Assembly (NCBI GenBank): GCA_010015655.1 | Contig: ML976731.1 | Span: forward strand, 174,530 to 238,529 | Reading direction: 5' to 3' | Length of the DNA stretch: 64,000 nucleotides | Source of the DNA: Bimuria novae-zelandiae CBS 107.79 | Taxonomy: Eukaryota > Ascomycota > Dothideomycetes > Pleosporales > Didymosphaeriaceae | In this document: positions 43,523 to 57,597 of the stretch, piece by piece | Layout of the letters: each line of letters opens with the position of its first letter | Position numbering within the stretch: position 1 is the first letter of the stretch | Translations under genes and position numbers: made by a program | The notes under the pieces: generated by a model | What the model was told of the DNA's origin: nothing | Database searches by the model: none | What the model saw: the letters and a program-made list of their open reading frames with translations, nothing else

Positions 43523-44050
43523 AAACTATAAATAACTCTTGCTAGCACTATCTTCCTGGAGCATGTAATAATTAAAGAGATATAGTTATATATTACTACT
43601 ATTTTAGATAACCTTTAGCGCCTTAAGCTAAAAAGTAAGAAAAAGATTACCCTACTATTATATAACGCCCCTTTGACGATCTAATCCTTAGACGCTATAG
43701 ACTAGGAGCCAAGCTAAATCTAGACTTAATAAGCAACATAGGTCTCTTAGAAAGAGATAAATAAAAGATAATATAAAGGATTATGCTTATAGTATAGACT
43801 AAAAGGATTATCTTATTAGTTTTTGTAAGCTAAAGCCTGCACAGAACCTAGCTCGTTAGCTAACTTAAGCTATAAAATTAATAATTAAAATAAACGAAAA
43901 GGATATAACTAACGTTAGTTATAATAATATAATAGTAGTTAACTTAGAAAATAAGTTAGAAAAAGAGTAGCTCTTAATTAAAGACGCAATTAGGAGCATC
44001 TACAAGTTAGTAAAAATATAATAAAGGAATAAGATACGTTTAAGAGCAAA
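43523..44050 (+). pseudogene. R3 gag remnant, part 2
   Basis: Continues the R3 gag region after the solo LTR. Degraded, with many stops. Confidence 0.45.
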
Positions 44051-47000
44051 TATATGCTAGCACTACTAATTATAGTTTATATATTAGTTAATTAGGCTAC
44101 TTATACTTTAGTATTAATTAACTTAGGGTGCCTTGCTTACGTCCTTATAACTTATTCTTTTATATAACGAGCTAATCTTAAGCGCATACTTATTCTACGC
44201 AAGCCCATTATTAGTGTTAATAGCTAAGTAAGTTAGGTAAATAAAGTTACGAAATTTACGTTTAATATAAATAGTTATATAGAGACTAGATTTATATACG
44301 TTACGCTAAATAACGCTAAAGAGGATATTATTTTAAGACGCCTATAGATAAACTAGAATAAAGTTATAATTACTTTTGTAAAGAAGTTAATATATCTATA
44401 TACTTTAGAAATTAGAATTTATAGCTAAAAAGGTAAGACTTACTTACTTAAAATCTAAGAAGTCTACGCTACTAAGTTTTAGAGATTAATAAATATAGCC
44501 TACCGTAAGAAGTAGAATCCTTAGAAAGCTATTTAGATATTTACTACTTTATTAGTAGATATTAATAAGGCCCTAGCGCCTAAACTAAATGTAGATGTTC
44601 TCTCTCTAGTTCTAAAGCGATGGAGGAAGCACCTAGCGCTTTTTAATCTAAAAGAGGCAAGTAAACTGCCTCCTTATCGCCCTGGAATCGATCACGTGGT
44701 GGAACTGGAGGAGAAGAATGGAAAGAAGCCAGAAGTCCTGTAGGGACCTCTATATAATATGTCGAGAGGAGAACTCCTAGTGTTACAAAAAGAGCTTTTA
44801 TCTCTCCTTAATAAAGGCTTTATATAAGTAAGCAACTCCCCTGCTGCATTACTAGTTCTATTTATAAAAAAGCTAAGAGGAAGATTATAACTTTATGTTA
44901 ACTATCGCGCGCTAAACGCCCTAATAAAGAAAGACTAGTATCCTTTACTACTAATTTAAGAGACGTTAAATAACGTCGCGAAGGCTAAGTAGTTTATAAA
45001 GCTAGATATTATTATAGATTTTTATAAGATCTAAATTTAAGAAGGTAATAAGTAGCTTATAGCTTTTTATACACATTTTAGACTCTTTAAATAGCGTGTT
45101 ACTTTATTTAGGATGGCAAATGCCCCTAGCACCTTTTAATAGTATATTAACGAGATACTCTATAAATACTTAGATAATTTCTGCATAGCCTATTTAGACG
45201 ACATCCTTATCTATATATATGGTTCCCTCTAATAGTATTACGAACAAGTCGACAAGGTGCTTATATAATTAAAAGAAGCTGGGTTATACGTAGATATTAA
45301 GAAGTGTAAGTTTAAAGTAAAAACTACTAAATATCTTAGCTTTATTATTAAAGCCAGGAAGGGCACTTGTATAAATTTTAAAAGAATTAAAGCTATTAAG
45401 GAGTAGGAAGCGCTAAGAATAGTTAAAAGAGTATAAAACTTTCTTGAATTTACTAACTTCTCTAGACGCTTTATTTAAAACTTTAGTTAGATCGCCGCAC
45501 CTCTTACAAGACTTATAGGCGATGTTAGTTTCTAATAAATAGTAGAAGAGTAGGAAGCTGTTAATAAACTAAAGGAGGCCTTTATTTCTAAACTAGTGTT
45601 AGCCTAGTTCTAACTAGATCGCGACACTATAATAGAGTGTAACTTATCTAGTTACGTTATAGCCAGGATACTATCCTTATATAATCATAATAGAGTTCTA
45701 CGCCCTTACGCCTAATTTTTAAAGAAAAACACGCACGCTAAGTATAACTATAAGATCTATAATAAGGAATTACTAGTAATAATCTAGGAACTAGAAAAAT
45801 AAAATACTAAGCTTTAATTAGTAAAAAAGTTTACTATAGTCACTAATTATAAGAACTTAGAGTACTTTATAAAACTATAAATATTAAATAAGAGATAAGT
45901 TCGATAATTGCTTATCTTAGGTAAATATAATATAGAGATTCTCCATAAGCTAGGCAAGCAAAATATTTGGGCAAATGTATTATCTTACTAGGAGCAGGAC
46001 ATGCCTATAGATACTAAGGACGAGAGGCTATAGAAGAGGTTAATTTAAGTCTTAAAGCCTACTACGTTATACTACGAGGAGGTAGAGGAGGGGAGTAATA
46101 TACTTGCTATATTTATAAGAGTCCGTACACTACTAGCTATTACTTAAAAAAAGAATAGAGAAGGCGTATAAAATAAATATAATATTAAAAACCTCTAGAA
46201 CTAAGTAGTTAAGAACGACTAAGTATACTAGAAAGCATAGTAAGTAGTAATAAGTTAGTAATAATAATTTTTTATTATACTCTAGATAAAGTGCTTAATT
46301 ACTAAATTCAAGGTTAAAGATTAAGTCTTATATTATTAAGATTAGAAATAGGTACCTGACCACGAGCCACTATAAACGTCTATTATTAAATAGATTTACA
46401 CTTTTATTATTACAGGACATCCTAGCATAGAAGTCACGTACAAGATAATTACAAGGGACTTTTTCTAGCCTAGGATGTCTAACGACATTTGACGATATAT
46501 ATGGAACTGCGATACATGCGAAAGGACAAAACCATAGAGAGACGGCCTCTAAGGTTTGCTAAAGCCTCTTTTGGTACCTAACCAGATCTAGAAAGAGATC
46601 TTAATTAATTTTATTAATAGACTACTAGAAAGCTAAGATAAAATAAGCTTAATAGTTATTACTAACTGCTTAAGCAAGGATATAGTATTTATACTATTAG
46701 TAAATATAAAGACTAAAATAGTTATTTAGGCTTTTATTACGTACGTAATTACATACTATTAGATTCCCAACGTAATTACGTTAGATCAAGGTACTTAGTT
46801 TATTAGTGTACTCTAGGGAAGACTTTGCGAAATCCTCTAGATTAAGCAACAACTATTTATAGCGTTTTACCCTTAAACTAACGGCGCTATAGAACGAATA
46901 AACAGCACGTAGAAAACGTATATAAAAGGCTTTATTAATTAGGCGTAAGATAATTAGGCACTACTCTACCCGCTTATATAGATCGCGATTAGAGGAAGAG

Positions 47001-47350
47001 ACGTAATATTAATAAAAATATCTCCTTTCTTCCTTTAGTATAGTTATAATATTAATCTACTATAACTAGAAGTCCCTATAGGCATTAATTAACGAAGACA
47101 CCCTACACATAAATAATCTAATTAAGAAAAGGCTAAATCTATTATTACGAAACTACGTCATTTGCTAGACCTAGCACAAGCATTTATAGCAGAGGCATAG
47201 TAAGAACAGGAACGACAAGTAAATAAACACTACTAAGAAGCCCTATAACTATGCGTTAGTAATAAAGTATAGTTAAAGCTAGATAAATAGTTTGCTACTA
47301 GCTAGAAGTTAAAGAAACGTAACTAAAGAAGCGTAAAATATATAGTAATT
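44051..47350 (+). pseudogene. R3 protease, RT, RNase H and integrase remnant
   Basis: A nearly unaltered patch at 44600-44790 reads LPPYRPGIDHVVELEE and SRGELLVLQKELLSLL, the N-terminal RT region. The RT active site (45191-45202) is an intact YLDD followed by ILIY. The RNase H block ECNLSSYVIARIL lies near 45640. The integrase zinc-binding end is seen as DFFxPRMSNDI and WNCDTCERTKP at about 46450-46530, followed by the DDE core. TAG/TAA stops interrupt the frame repeatedly. Confidence 0.7.
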
Positions 47351-48032
47351 AAAGTAATTAATACCTACATGGTTTGTCTTAATATACCTCTAGTGTTGAA
47401 TAGGCTATACTAAGCCAAGCATATCGCGATATGATAGGGCTAGATAGTTGTACAATGGTACGGGTGAGAAAAGGGTCTGGTATTTAAGTCTTGTCTATCT
47501 ATTCTACATATAGAGGAAAGGGGGTTATAAGGATTAATGCTCGCGCACGGTGACTATGGTCTGTGCCTTTGCCTGTGCGGTATTACATAACCATTGTCAC
47601 CTGTCTTAAGACATCGTATTAGGTAGCTGCCCGTACTGCGTACGGACATCTAGGCCTATATAACGTTTTCCACGTTAATAGGCTACGACTAGCATTATTA
47701 GATCCTTTACTAAGGTAATTATAAGATAATTACTAACCGCTACTAATTAAGGTAAATACTAATAGTATAGATATATAGGAAGTTAAGGATATTTTAGTAA
47801 AAGTCTATTAATAGTAGGGGCGAGGAGTAAGATAGTAGTATAAAGTAAAATAGAAGGGCTACTACTTATTAATAATAATAAAAATAGAAAATTTAGCAAA
47901 TATAGAAGCAAAGATTTAATAGGAGTAGTTTACTAAGCTTTACTAGGATTCTAATACAAGACTTCTTCTTGCAGGATTTTAATAAGGTTTAAATTAAACT
48001 TATCCTAACGCCTCGGGAGAGGAGGGGGGTAA
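47351..48032 (+). pseudogene. R3 3' region with chromodomain-like tail and GC-richer patch
   Basis: A stretch at about 47410-47660 has near-normal base composition and no recognised function. From about 47750 a chromodomain-like reading appears (EVKDILVKVY, GRGVRQ, YKVK, then a stop in place of Trp and KGYY). The polypurine tract follows. Confidence 0.45.
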
Positions 48033-48230
48033 TGTAATAGGCTAGAGCCTAGTTAGTGTATTATTCTTTAGTGGAACCCTTGGTCTTCTTCGGCGCACTA
48101 AGATCTAATGGAAGCTTCCTAAACACAGCACTCCCAAGATACATAAGAGGGGAGCATGAGAGTAAGATAGCGTCTTTATCGAATATAATCCTGTTACCAG
48201 GCATGGGCAACCTTTGCGTAGCCCCTTACA
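48033..48230 (+). repeat. 3' LTR of R3
   Basis: 198 bp partner of 41850-42047, differing mainly by C/T and G/A changes. Confidence 0.85.
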
Positions 48231-51200
48231 AAGGTGCTATTTTTCTTTTTAGTTTATATAGGAAATACTTTGCTATTAAGCTTTCTTAAGATTTTCTTAG
48301 AGTTATACGTATATCTTTTTTATAGTTTCTCCCCTGTTGATTGCTTCTTCTATCTTAATTATTATATAAAATAGTTAATTAAAGAGATATAGGTGTCTTT
48401 CATAGTTTATATAGAATAGTGTAAATCCTATTACTACTAATATCTTGTTTTTGTATGCTAATTATACTATAGGTAATAAGGAAATCTAGTTATTCTTCTA
48501 GTCGTTACAGTAGATACGTAGGTGCGTTTTAATTATTTAATTTATACGTTTAGTTTGTCCGTCTGTTTGCGGATAGTATACTATTAATAGTTTTCGTTTT
48601 ATTCTAATAAATGCTATAAACATTGTCTAGTAGTTTAATATAAAGAGCTTGTCTCTGTCGCTAATAATTATCTTTAGAATATCATAGTATTATAAAAGTT
48701 AATTTAAAATAAGAAATGCAAGCTCCTTTGTCGTAATTATCTTTTAATATAGTAGTAATTCTACGTATTTTGTAAATTAGTAAACAATATTTAGTATTAT
48801 GTTGTAATTAATTCCTGTTTTAGGATCCTTTAATTTTAGTAGTTTTATAATAAAATCTATAGCGATGTCTTCCTATAGTGTAACTAGTATTTAAATTACT
48901 TATATCTCTCTATACTTAAGATATGTTACATATTTATTACGTTAGTAATCTACGCATTTGTGGATATAGGTAGTTACTACTTCTTTAATTCCTTTAAAGC
49001 TATAGTTCTGCTAGATAAGTTCTATTATCTTTCTAATATTTAGCTGTCTGTACACTAGGTTATTATAGTATTATTATATAATCGTAGTTTATAGTTCCTT
49101 AGGTACTTCTCGTGTAGTAACAAAGAGTTAATTAAGTTTTACCGTAGGTTAAAGAGATTTATCTTTATTCTTTTATAGTATTATACAATAGGTCTTTACC
49201 CTTTTACTTATAAGGTTACTTTATTAGCTAAGCGCGTTTGCTTGTCTATTTTCTTTTCTTACTACGTAGATTACTTTAAATTTATATTATCTTATAGTTT
49301 ATAACTATTACTATTATTATAGTGCAAGTTCTTTTATTATCGTAAATCGTAATAGATTCTTATAGTCTATATAGATTTCTAGTGTTAAGTAACTAAGGGC
49401 GTAGATCCTCTAGTGCTTTAATACTTTTATAATAGCGTAGAGTTCCTTATCGTGTACGTCGTATGGTGTTTCTGCGTTATTAAACTTTCTTGAGTAGTAT
49501 GCAATTGGATGCTATTTACCGTCCTTTTCCTATTTTGCGTATACGCTTATTACAAGGTCGCTTGCGTCTATTTTAAATCTTAGTAGTTCTTTATCCCTAA
49601 GGTAGATAAGTGCCAATGACATAATGCATGCGATTTTTAAGACTTAGAATAACATTCTATATTTTATTATCTATATAAATAGTGCATCCTTCTTTATAAA
49701 GTTTATTAGGGATATTATAATCTTCGCATAGTCCCTAATAAATTATTAGTTAAATCTATATAATCTTAAGAATTCTTAAATATTATTTAAAATACTTAGT
49801 ATTAGCTAGTTCTTAATATATTTAATTTTGTCAAGTGCTATTTTAATTCTATCTATACTAACAATATATCCTAGAAATTCTAGTCTTATTACATAGAATT
49901 TATACTTTATTAGTTTAATTCGTAGGTGTGCGTTATTTAGTGCCGTTAGTACTGTCTGTACATGTAATACGTGGTCTAATTCGTTTTTAGAGAAGACAAG
50001 GATATTATTTATATAAGTAATAATAAATATATTTAGGTAGTTACGTAGTATATTATTAACTAGTGCCTAAAATATTACTAGTGTATTAGTAAGTTTAAAA
50101 AAGCATAATTATATATTTAAATAGTTTATAGCGTATTCTAAACGCTATCTTCCACTTATTACCTTTTTTAATTTATATAAGGTAGTATCTATCTTGTAGA
50201 CTTACTATTAAAAATATTTTAGCTCTTAAGAGTTAGTCTTAGAGTTCTAAGATATTTAGTAGTAAGTATTAGTTCTTAATTATTATGTCGTTAAGTTTCT
50301 TATAGTTTATACAAGGTCTTAGTTATCCGTCCTTTTTTAGTATAAACATAGAAGGGCTTGCTACTAGTAACTTTAAAGGTCTAATATATCCTTTTATAAG
50401 GTTTATCTCGATAAATTCTTTTTCCTACTAGAGTCCTTTCCTAGATTTACTATATAGTAGTCTAAAGGGTGGCGTTTTCCCTTCTTCTAGGTCAATTGCG
50501 TAATCCTAAGGTTAATACTCTAGAAGGTTTGCTTTTCCTTCTATCTCTGTAAACATATAATTCCATGCCTAGTAGTATTCTAGAATTTCATAGTTTGTGC
50601 TGTCTTCCACCTTCTTGCGCTCTATAACCTGGTAGTTCCTACTAGCGTCTGCCAAGGGTATTTCCCGTTTTTCGACTATCCGTCACGAGACTATATTATT
50701 AATAGCTCTCTTATTTACGATTATATTCTATTAATACGTAAGTTTTACTTATAATATATAATTATAGTGCTTAAAGGATAGCTCTTTCTTTTCTTAGTTA
50801 ATTATAGGATTATACTTTTTTAACTAGGATAGTCTTAAAATTACGTAGTAATTAGCTTTTTTAATAATATTAAGGATAATTAGTTCCTAGTATCTATATA
50901 TTATAAGGGTAGTTTTAACTTTATACTTAATTATTACTTTGCTAGGCATTAGTTATCTACTCGCGATATAAATAGTATAGGATATAGCTTTCTTATGCTT
51001 ATAAAGTCCTACTCTATTAAGTATCTTTCTTAATATATAGCTCTCCTGTACTCCTAAGTCTAATATAGCTTTTATTTATATTCTTTTAAGCTATACTAGT
51101 AGTTTAATTAATACTTAATTATTAATAGTATTTACTTCTTTAAAGGCGTTCTCTCGCCGAAGCCTAGGTCTAAAAAAGATATTTTTATTACTAGCTTTAT

Positions 51201-52497
51201 AGGTTTAAGGCGCTCTCCTTCGTACTTTTCCTAAGGCTATTACTAAGCCTTTTTTTAAGAAGCTTCACCATCTTTATTTCTTATTACTAATTAAATCCTA
51301 AGGGTTATAGTTTTTTTTAATATATAATTAAATCTATACTTTTTCTTTTAATCCTTATACTTCTTATAATTAGGGTACAAGTACGTTTGCTATATATTTA
51401 ATATATTTTTTTAATTAACTAGTGGTAATAGTACTTAGTTTAGTACTTAGTTAAAGTATAGAAAGTATAGCGTTTCGCGTTTACCTTAGAGGTGAATTTT
51501 ATAATAGGTAATAAGGCAGTTAAACTACTCTTATTTATATTATTAATATATTTAGGGAAAGTAGCTATATTCCCTAGCTTAGTAATAAAAAGTATATTAA
51601 TCTTCTCTCTAGAGGGTCTATTATATAGTGCTATACGTAGGGTTGTCGTGGTCTAGGTTATACTATAGCTTATAGTTCGGGTTTTTATTTAGATACTTTT
51701 TTAGGGTCTTTATATTTATAGTATTGGTCTACCTATTTACGTGCTACCTTACTAACTAAATTAGGTTAGTAAGTATAGTGTAGTGCTGCTTTATAGTTTT
51801 TATCTTATCTTTTTATTATTATAAAACTAAAGGCTGCTTCCCTTAGTTAGTCTTCTTCTAAGAAGTTAAAAACATTTATTATCTTATTAGTAACTAGTTT
51901 GCTCTAGCTAAAGTTAGGTATAAAAGATTAAAGTATTAGCTATCTCTCTTTTTCGTCTAAACCTTTATATTCATCCTTATAAAGTCGTAAGTTAGGTAAC
52001 CCTAATTATTCTAATTCTTTATTATAAATATTAATTTATTTAATAGTGTTTACTACTTGCTATTCTTCGTTAGTTATTTCTTTATCATTAATAGTTAGTA
52101 CGTTTAGCTATCTGGTGACCTTATTCATAGATCTGCAGTTCCTGGCTATATGGCCTGGTTTGCCATATGTATAGTAAAGTCGTGCCCTGGTCCCTTATTT
52201 GTAGGTTCCATCTAGGGTACGTCCTTATTTAGACTTATAAAAGCCTTTTGTCTTTCCTATTCTTTTCTCTATCACGTTAACTTAATAGTACTAGATTCCT
52301 TTTATTAGTTAGTAACTATAGTTAGCTTAGTTCTTCTACTATTATTTAAAGTTATAATAGTTAGCTTTTATTATAGGTAGTCTATAGCTTTTTTTATCTT
52401 AGTTCTAGCGTAGGTCTTATTCTAGTTTATACTATTTATTGTTAATTTAAGTTACTTCTACTATAAGTTCTTATAAGATATTAGTTTTTACTATACT

Positions 52498-52722
52498 TGT
52501 CAGATTTGATAGTGTTCTGTCACTTTGAGATAATGCAATGATGAGAATTTAATGGATGTGATGATTGATTGATGATGTTCGTGTTCTGTCTGTGTCTGGA
52601 ATGCAGATGTGTGCGAGGCTCCAAATAAGTGCCGCTGCAGCGCTAGCCCTATTTAGAATAGTACAAAAGAGAGAGTGCTCCAGCCTCATATCCACAACAG
52701 ATAGAGGCCATATAATCGGACA
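52498..52722 (-). repeat. 3' LTR of H (left copy)
   Basis: 225 bp, essentially free of RIP. Compare the right copy, whose first third is changed. Confidence 0.88.
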
Positions 52723-52759
52723 CACCCCCTCAGCTTGGGCTTATCCTCAAGCTGGACCT

Positions 52760-55700
52760 TCGCATTATTTATCTGTCTATTATTCTAACTTAAAGGCCTC
52801 TATCCTCTGCTGTAGATCCTGCAGGGCAATCTCTTAATTAGTAATCTTGTCTAATATATCTTTAAGTCCTAGCTTATTCAGAAACTTGCTCTATTTATTC
52901 ACTGGCAGGGCCTTTATAAGTCTATCTACAACCATGTCCTCTGAGCGTTAATAGTCTACCTTAATTTTCCCAAGTGTAACTTCTTGTCTTAGCTAGTAAT
53001 TATAGATATCTATATGGCAGAGCTTAGTCTGCAGCTTTGCGATCTCTTTAGTAACTAGGCAAATAGTTTATTAATTATTACAGTTAATTGTAATTAGGTG
53101 ATTACTTATAGCGATCTAGAGCTCTTGGAGTAATCGTGAAGTGAAGATAGCCTCCTTAGCTACTTGTGAAAGCGCTAGAAGTTCGGCCTCTATTATTAAT
53201 ATAGTAACTGTATCTTGCTTGCTTGCTTTCCAGGCAATCAGGCCGCTAAATAGCTTAATAATATATCCTTGTAAACTCTTGCAATCGAGTGTATTATCTG
53301 TAAAGGATACGTTGCTTACTACTTCTAGAGTATCTACACCCCCAAGCTAAAGACCTAGTGATTTAGTATTAGCAAGATAGAGGAGAACTTAGTTAGTAGC
53401 CACTTAATACTCTTCGCTTAGGTTAGATAAGAATCGTGATAATCTAGAGCTTGTAAAGGCGATATCTAGTCGAGTTATAACTATAGCATAGAGAATTAAT
53501 CCGACTTTGCGCTAGTATTAATTAATCTTACCCTTACTAGCTAGTCCTGTTCTTAGGAGTAATTCGATTAAACCTATTAAGGTATTGTAGCGAATCTTAT
53601 AGTGATTAATAAGGCGCGATATTTTGTTAATGTATAATGCTTGTGAAAGCTAGATCTTTCTATTTAAGCGGTCCCTAATAATTTTAATTCCTAGAAACTA
53701 TTACAGGTCTTTCCCGCTAGTAAGAGTAAATTTAGTTCTTATCTCTTTAATAGCTACTTTTGCTGTAGACTCGTAATTCTTCTAATAGGCAATAATAAGA
53801 TCATCCACATAAAAGAAGATAATAATGCCGTCCTTAATAAGGCAGCATGGCTCGTGGGGCACTATTTTAAAGCTAATATCACGGAGCGTTGATGTGAACT
53901 CTCTTTACTAGAGTAGTAGAGATATGCGCAGTCTATATAGTGCTTTGTGTAGTTTAAGGACTGTGCCTGCTCGCGAGTATCCGCGGGGCATTCTCATGTA
54001 GATTTCTCTATCCAGCTTTACGTGAACAAACGCGTTCGTAACGTTATATTAGATAAGCTCTAGGTTAAACTAAGCTACAATCGCCATAAGCATGCGAAAG
54101 GATTATCCTGTAAGTATTATAGCGTAGGTTTCTTATAAGGTTAGGTACTACTATTAATCGCCTTGTACTACCAGCCTTGCCTTGCACTTCTATAGTCGAT
54201 AGTGTTTATTAAACTTATAGGTGTATACCTATATATAGTTAAGGATTTAATAGCCTGCTACCTTTACTGGAGCTGCTGCGACCTCGCTCCAAGACTTTAT
54301 TTCCTTGTGGCTCTGTAGATGGGAACGTTCTGCTTCCTTCCACATATTATAAAGAGGGTGATCTTCGAGCTTGCTTCGGCATGTAGGTGGCTCTAGAAGC
54401 ACGCTTTAATGTAGCTTCTTACTTAATATAATTATTTATTAAAGCTGCGCCTTATTAAGAACCTTGCCTTTGTATTTGCCGTTACTACCAGCTTTAGTGC
54501 CTGCTATAAAGGCTACAGCCTATGCGCTTGTTTGCAACTACCCTATTTACAACTCTTAGGGTAGTCTAGCTTAATCGCCTCCTGCTATTAGTTATGCAAG
54601 GAGTGTCACTAGTGGCGGTGTTAATAGAGGCGTTAGATATTCGTACCCAGCTCTCCTGCCTTAATTATACTTAAGAGCGCTTTTAACCTCTTCCTCTAGC
54701 GCTTTACTAATTGTCTCATCCTTAAAGAAGGACTTAGTGGCTTACTCTTATTAAAGTAAAAAAGGTAGCTCTACTAATTACACCTAGGCTGCTATTTCTT
54801 CTAATATATTATACATAAGGTTATCTACCAGATCTTTAGTTTTGCCTAAGAACACAGTATCCTCGTCGAAAATTACATCGCGAGTACTAATTGTCTTTGC
54901 TAGAGAAGGAATCTATATTCTTTAGATATTAGTTAATTTATAGCTAACTAAATAACCTATTTATGCTTTAGGATCTAGTCGCTGGAGCTTGCTCTTGCCA
55001 CGTTTAGTGTTATTAGTTATAGTAAAGGTCTTGTAGCTATAGGCTTTTAAGTGAGCTTAATTAGGCTTCTTTGGTTAGGTGATAATGCCGTTCTAAAAGG
55101 CTACTATTGTAAAGAATACTTTATATAGAGATTGCCATCGATTGGCGTAGTTTAGCGTTTGATTGTATAGGTAGACTGCGGCTCGGGTAATCTTAGGCTA
55201 CATTTACTAGGGTAGGTTAAAGTTAAGTCGTATTACGCGCGCTTTCTCCTTAATTACACCCCTTAAGCGTTTAGCTCCTCTATTTTGTACTTAAGTATCT
55301 AGTGCTAAAGGCTCGATCTTAATACCTTGCGCTAAGCACCACTTCTTAACGTCTACCTTAATAGAGAAGATCTTGTTATTAGATTTAATTACTTTTACTA
55401 TAATGTTATATTATACTTTTATAAACTATACAAAGGTGCTAAGTAATTTAATAATTAAGCGTGCTAGGCGGTTATCCTTAAAGTAGTAGTCCCATGCAAA
55501 GCTAGAGAATTAGTTAGTAATTAGTATTTAGCTCTTCTCTCTTATTAAGCTGTCTGCTTCGTAGTCGTGAAAGTCTATTGCGACTCGCTCGCCAGGGCCT
55601 TTAGTTCGCTCCCTAGCTTGCTGGCGTATTTGCCATTTTAGTTTTGCTTTGCCGCAGGCGTTACATTTAACTATAGGGAGGCCTTTAATCCTTACTCCCT

Positions 55701-57560
55701 TAGATTACTGCACGAGGTGTTCGAGGGCCTAAGGGCCTAGATAGCCTAATTATTAGTGCTAGGTCCACGCGTCTGCCTTCTGCGGTCTTTATTTAGTGCG
55801 TGTGTTGGTCTTGTGAGTGGCGTGCGTAGCATTAGTAAGAATACTACCTACTGGCCTTGTTCTGTGTTCTAGCACCTACTGTCCGTGCAACTCTTAAAGT
55901 TCTACTAGCATAGTATTATCTCTTCTTTTTAGAGTCGTTAGGTCTGCCCTTATGTCCCACCAAAGGCCTTGCCTCTAGAGTAATCGAAACAATACAAGGT
56001 TGTAGAGCAAATTAGGGCAATAGGCAATATTATCTAGCCATATTATTTAATTACTACTTACACTCTATACGTTGAGATAGATAGTCCCGTATCCTTAGAT
56101 CCATATTTGTGTATTCCCTGCCTATATAAAGTCTCCTGACGCCGGTGGCCGGTATAAGACAAAGCGATTAATGTTGTTAAAGATATAGTAGGTTATGCCT
56201 AAATTAAGTATAGCTAAGCATTACAATAGGTACGTGTTTAATTTATTATAAAAGGATGTAGCTTAGAAGCTCGCTAGGATTTTAGTAATCTTGCGTCTAT
56301 CTAGTCACTCATTATTAGCCTTAGTGATTCAAGTTAGAGTGGGAGTATGTAATAATTTAATTCTAGGTGTTTAAGACTTTAGTCTTTTTACCTTCCTCAT
56401 CTCATCTTGTAGATGTGAATTATTTTAGATTCTATATTATACTATATCTGTAAAGCCAGGTCGTGGCCTAAACCACTCTAGTGCATGATCTGGATATGCG
56501 TAGAAGTAGTCTTTTAGACTATGCCTTTATTCACAAGCAGGGCATTTTTTACCTTTAACTACTATTATATTCTTTATTAAAGACTGCTTAGATATGGTGC
56601 TTTAACCAAAGGATCGTTTTTGTCGAAGTCTCCCCCGTCTACGTTAGTTATTCGTGGAAGATGGCGCGTCTTTGGCAGCGTAAGAGGCGTCCCTGTCAGT
56701 GCCCGGGGTGGATGCACCACTAGTAGCGAGAGATAGCTCACCAGCAGTAAAGGCGCCCCTATACTGTTTGCCCTTAATCGGGTGGAGTATTGCCATATAT
56801 TCTTAAAAGCGTTTTATTATCTCCTTCCTTGTCATATCTGCGTCTCGGCGTCCAGTTTCTTAAAAGGACACACCCCAAGTGGGAGCAGCCTTCATAATCG
56901 CAGTTAGGAAGTCCTTTATAGTATTATAGATTAATTATACTTTAGCGATATTGTTTATCTCTACTTCTATAGCTACCTAATTATACTTAGTTAGCCAGGT
57001 ATCCTAGTTTAAGAGTTATCTTATTAGCTTAAGGGCCTATAGATATCGTACTCTTGCTCTATCCTGCTCGTCTTCTTTATTAACGCCTACAGTCTGTGTT
57101 AGAGACGTAATCTATTACTAGATTTACTCTTTAGGCTTGCAGCAGTTGCGTTGCAGGTGTGGCGACATAGTGAATTAGATATAAATAACCACTTTCTTAA
57201 GACTTAATCTCTCCTCGCGGTATTCCTTATCCTTTATCTTATAGTCTTTAAGCTATATCTTATAGAACTTAATGTCCTCCTTATATGCCTTAAGTCCTGA
57301 ATTTGATAGCTTTAATAGGCGTGTTGGAGGGTTCTATTAATCGTCGTCGTTTACGCGGATAATTAGTTAGTAACTCGCTATTTCTGGCGGCGACGGCGGT
57401 GTCGGCCTTTTGCGTGGGAGTTTGGCTCTATCTAGGTTAATAATAGGCTATATATCTATTAGTTCGCATCGCGCTTTTAGCTGCAGTAGCTATAGTGTGT
57501 AGTTAGTGTAATTAGTTAATATAATTATTAAGTCGCGGAGTGTTAACAGCGACATTATCC
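52760..57560 (-). pseudogene. Copia gag-pol of element H (RIP-degraded)
   Basis: On the minus strand a gag Cys motif (GKKCPACE) lies near 56535-56550, followed by HALEWFRPRPGF. The integrase region near 55560-55670 reads CNACGKAKLKWQIR and GPGERVAIDFHDYE, with the first catalytic Asp present. The RT active site is intact: YVDD at 53800-53811 within IIIFFYVDDLIIA. Stops of RIP type are scattered but many stretches are well kept, so this is a fairly young element. Confidence 0.75.
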
Positions 57561-57597
57561 TTTCTTAAGGTTTAGTTAAGGCAGTAAGACTCTTAAT

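Larger units (their letters stand above)
41850..48230 (+). mobile_element. Ty3/gypsy retrotransposon R3
   Basis: Short LTRs of 198 bp (41850-42047 and 48033-48230) run TGT(G/A)ATAGGC to CCCCTTACA. A polypurine tract (GGGAGAGGAGGGGGG) precedes the 3' LTR. Internal order is leader with minisatellite, gag, protease, RT, RNase H, integrase and a chromodomain-like tail. A solo LTR of another family sits inside gag. Without it the element is about 5.9 kb. The flanking 5 bases differ (AATAA left, AAGGT right) and the two flanks belong to different elements (K and G). It is therefore probably a recombined or deletion-bordered copy. Confidence 0.8.
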
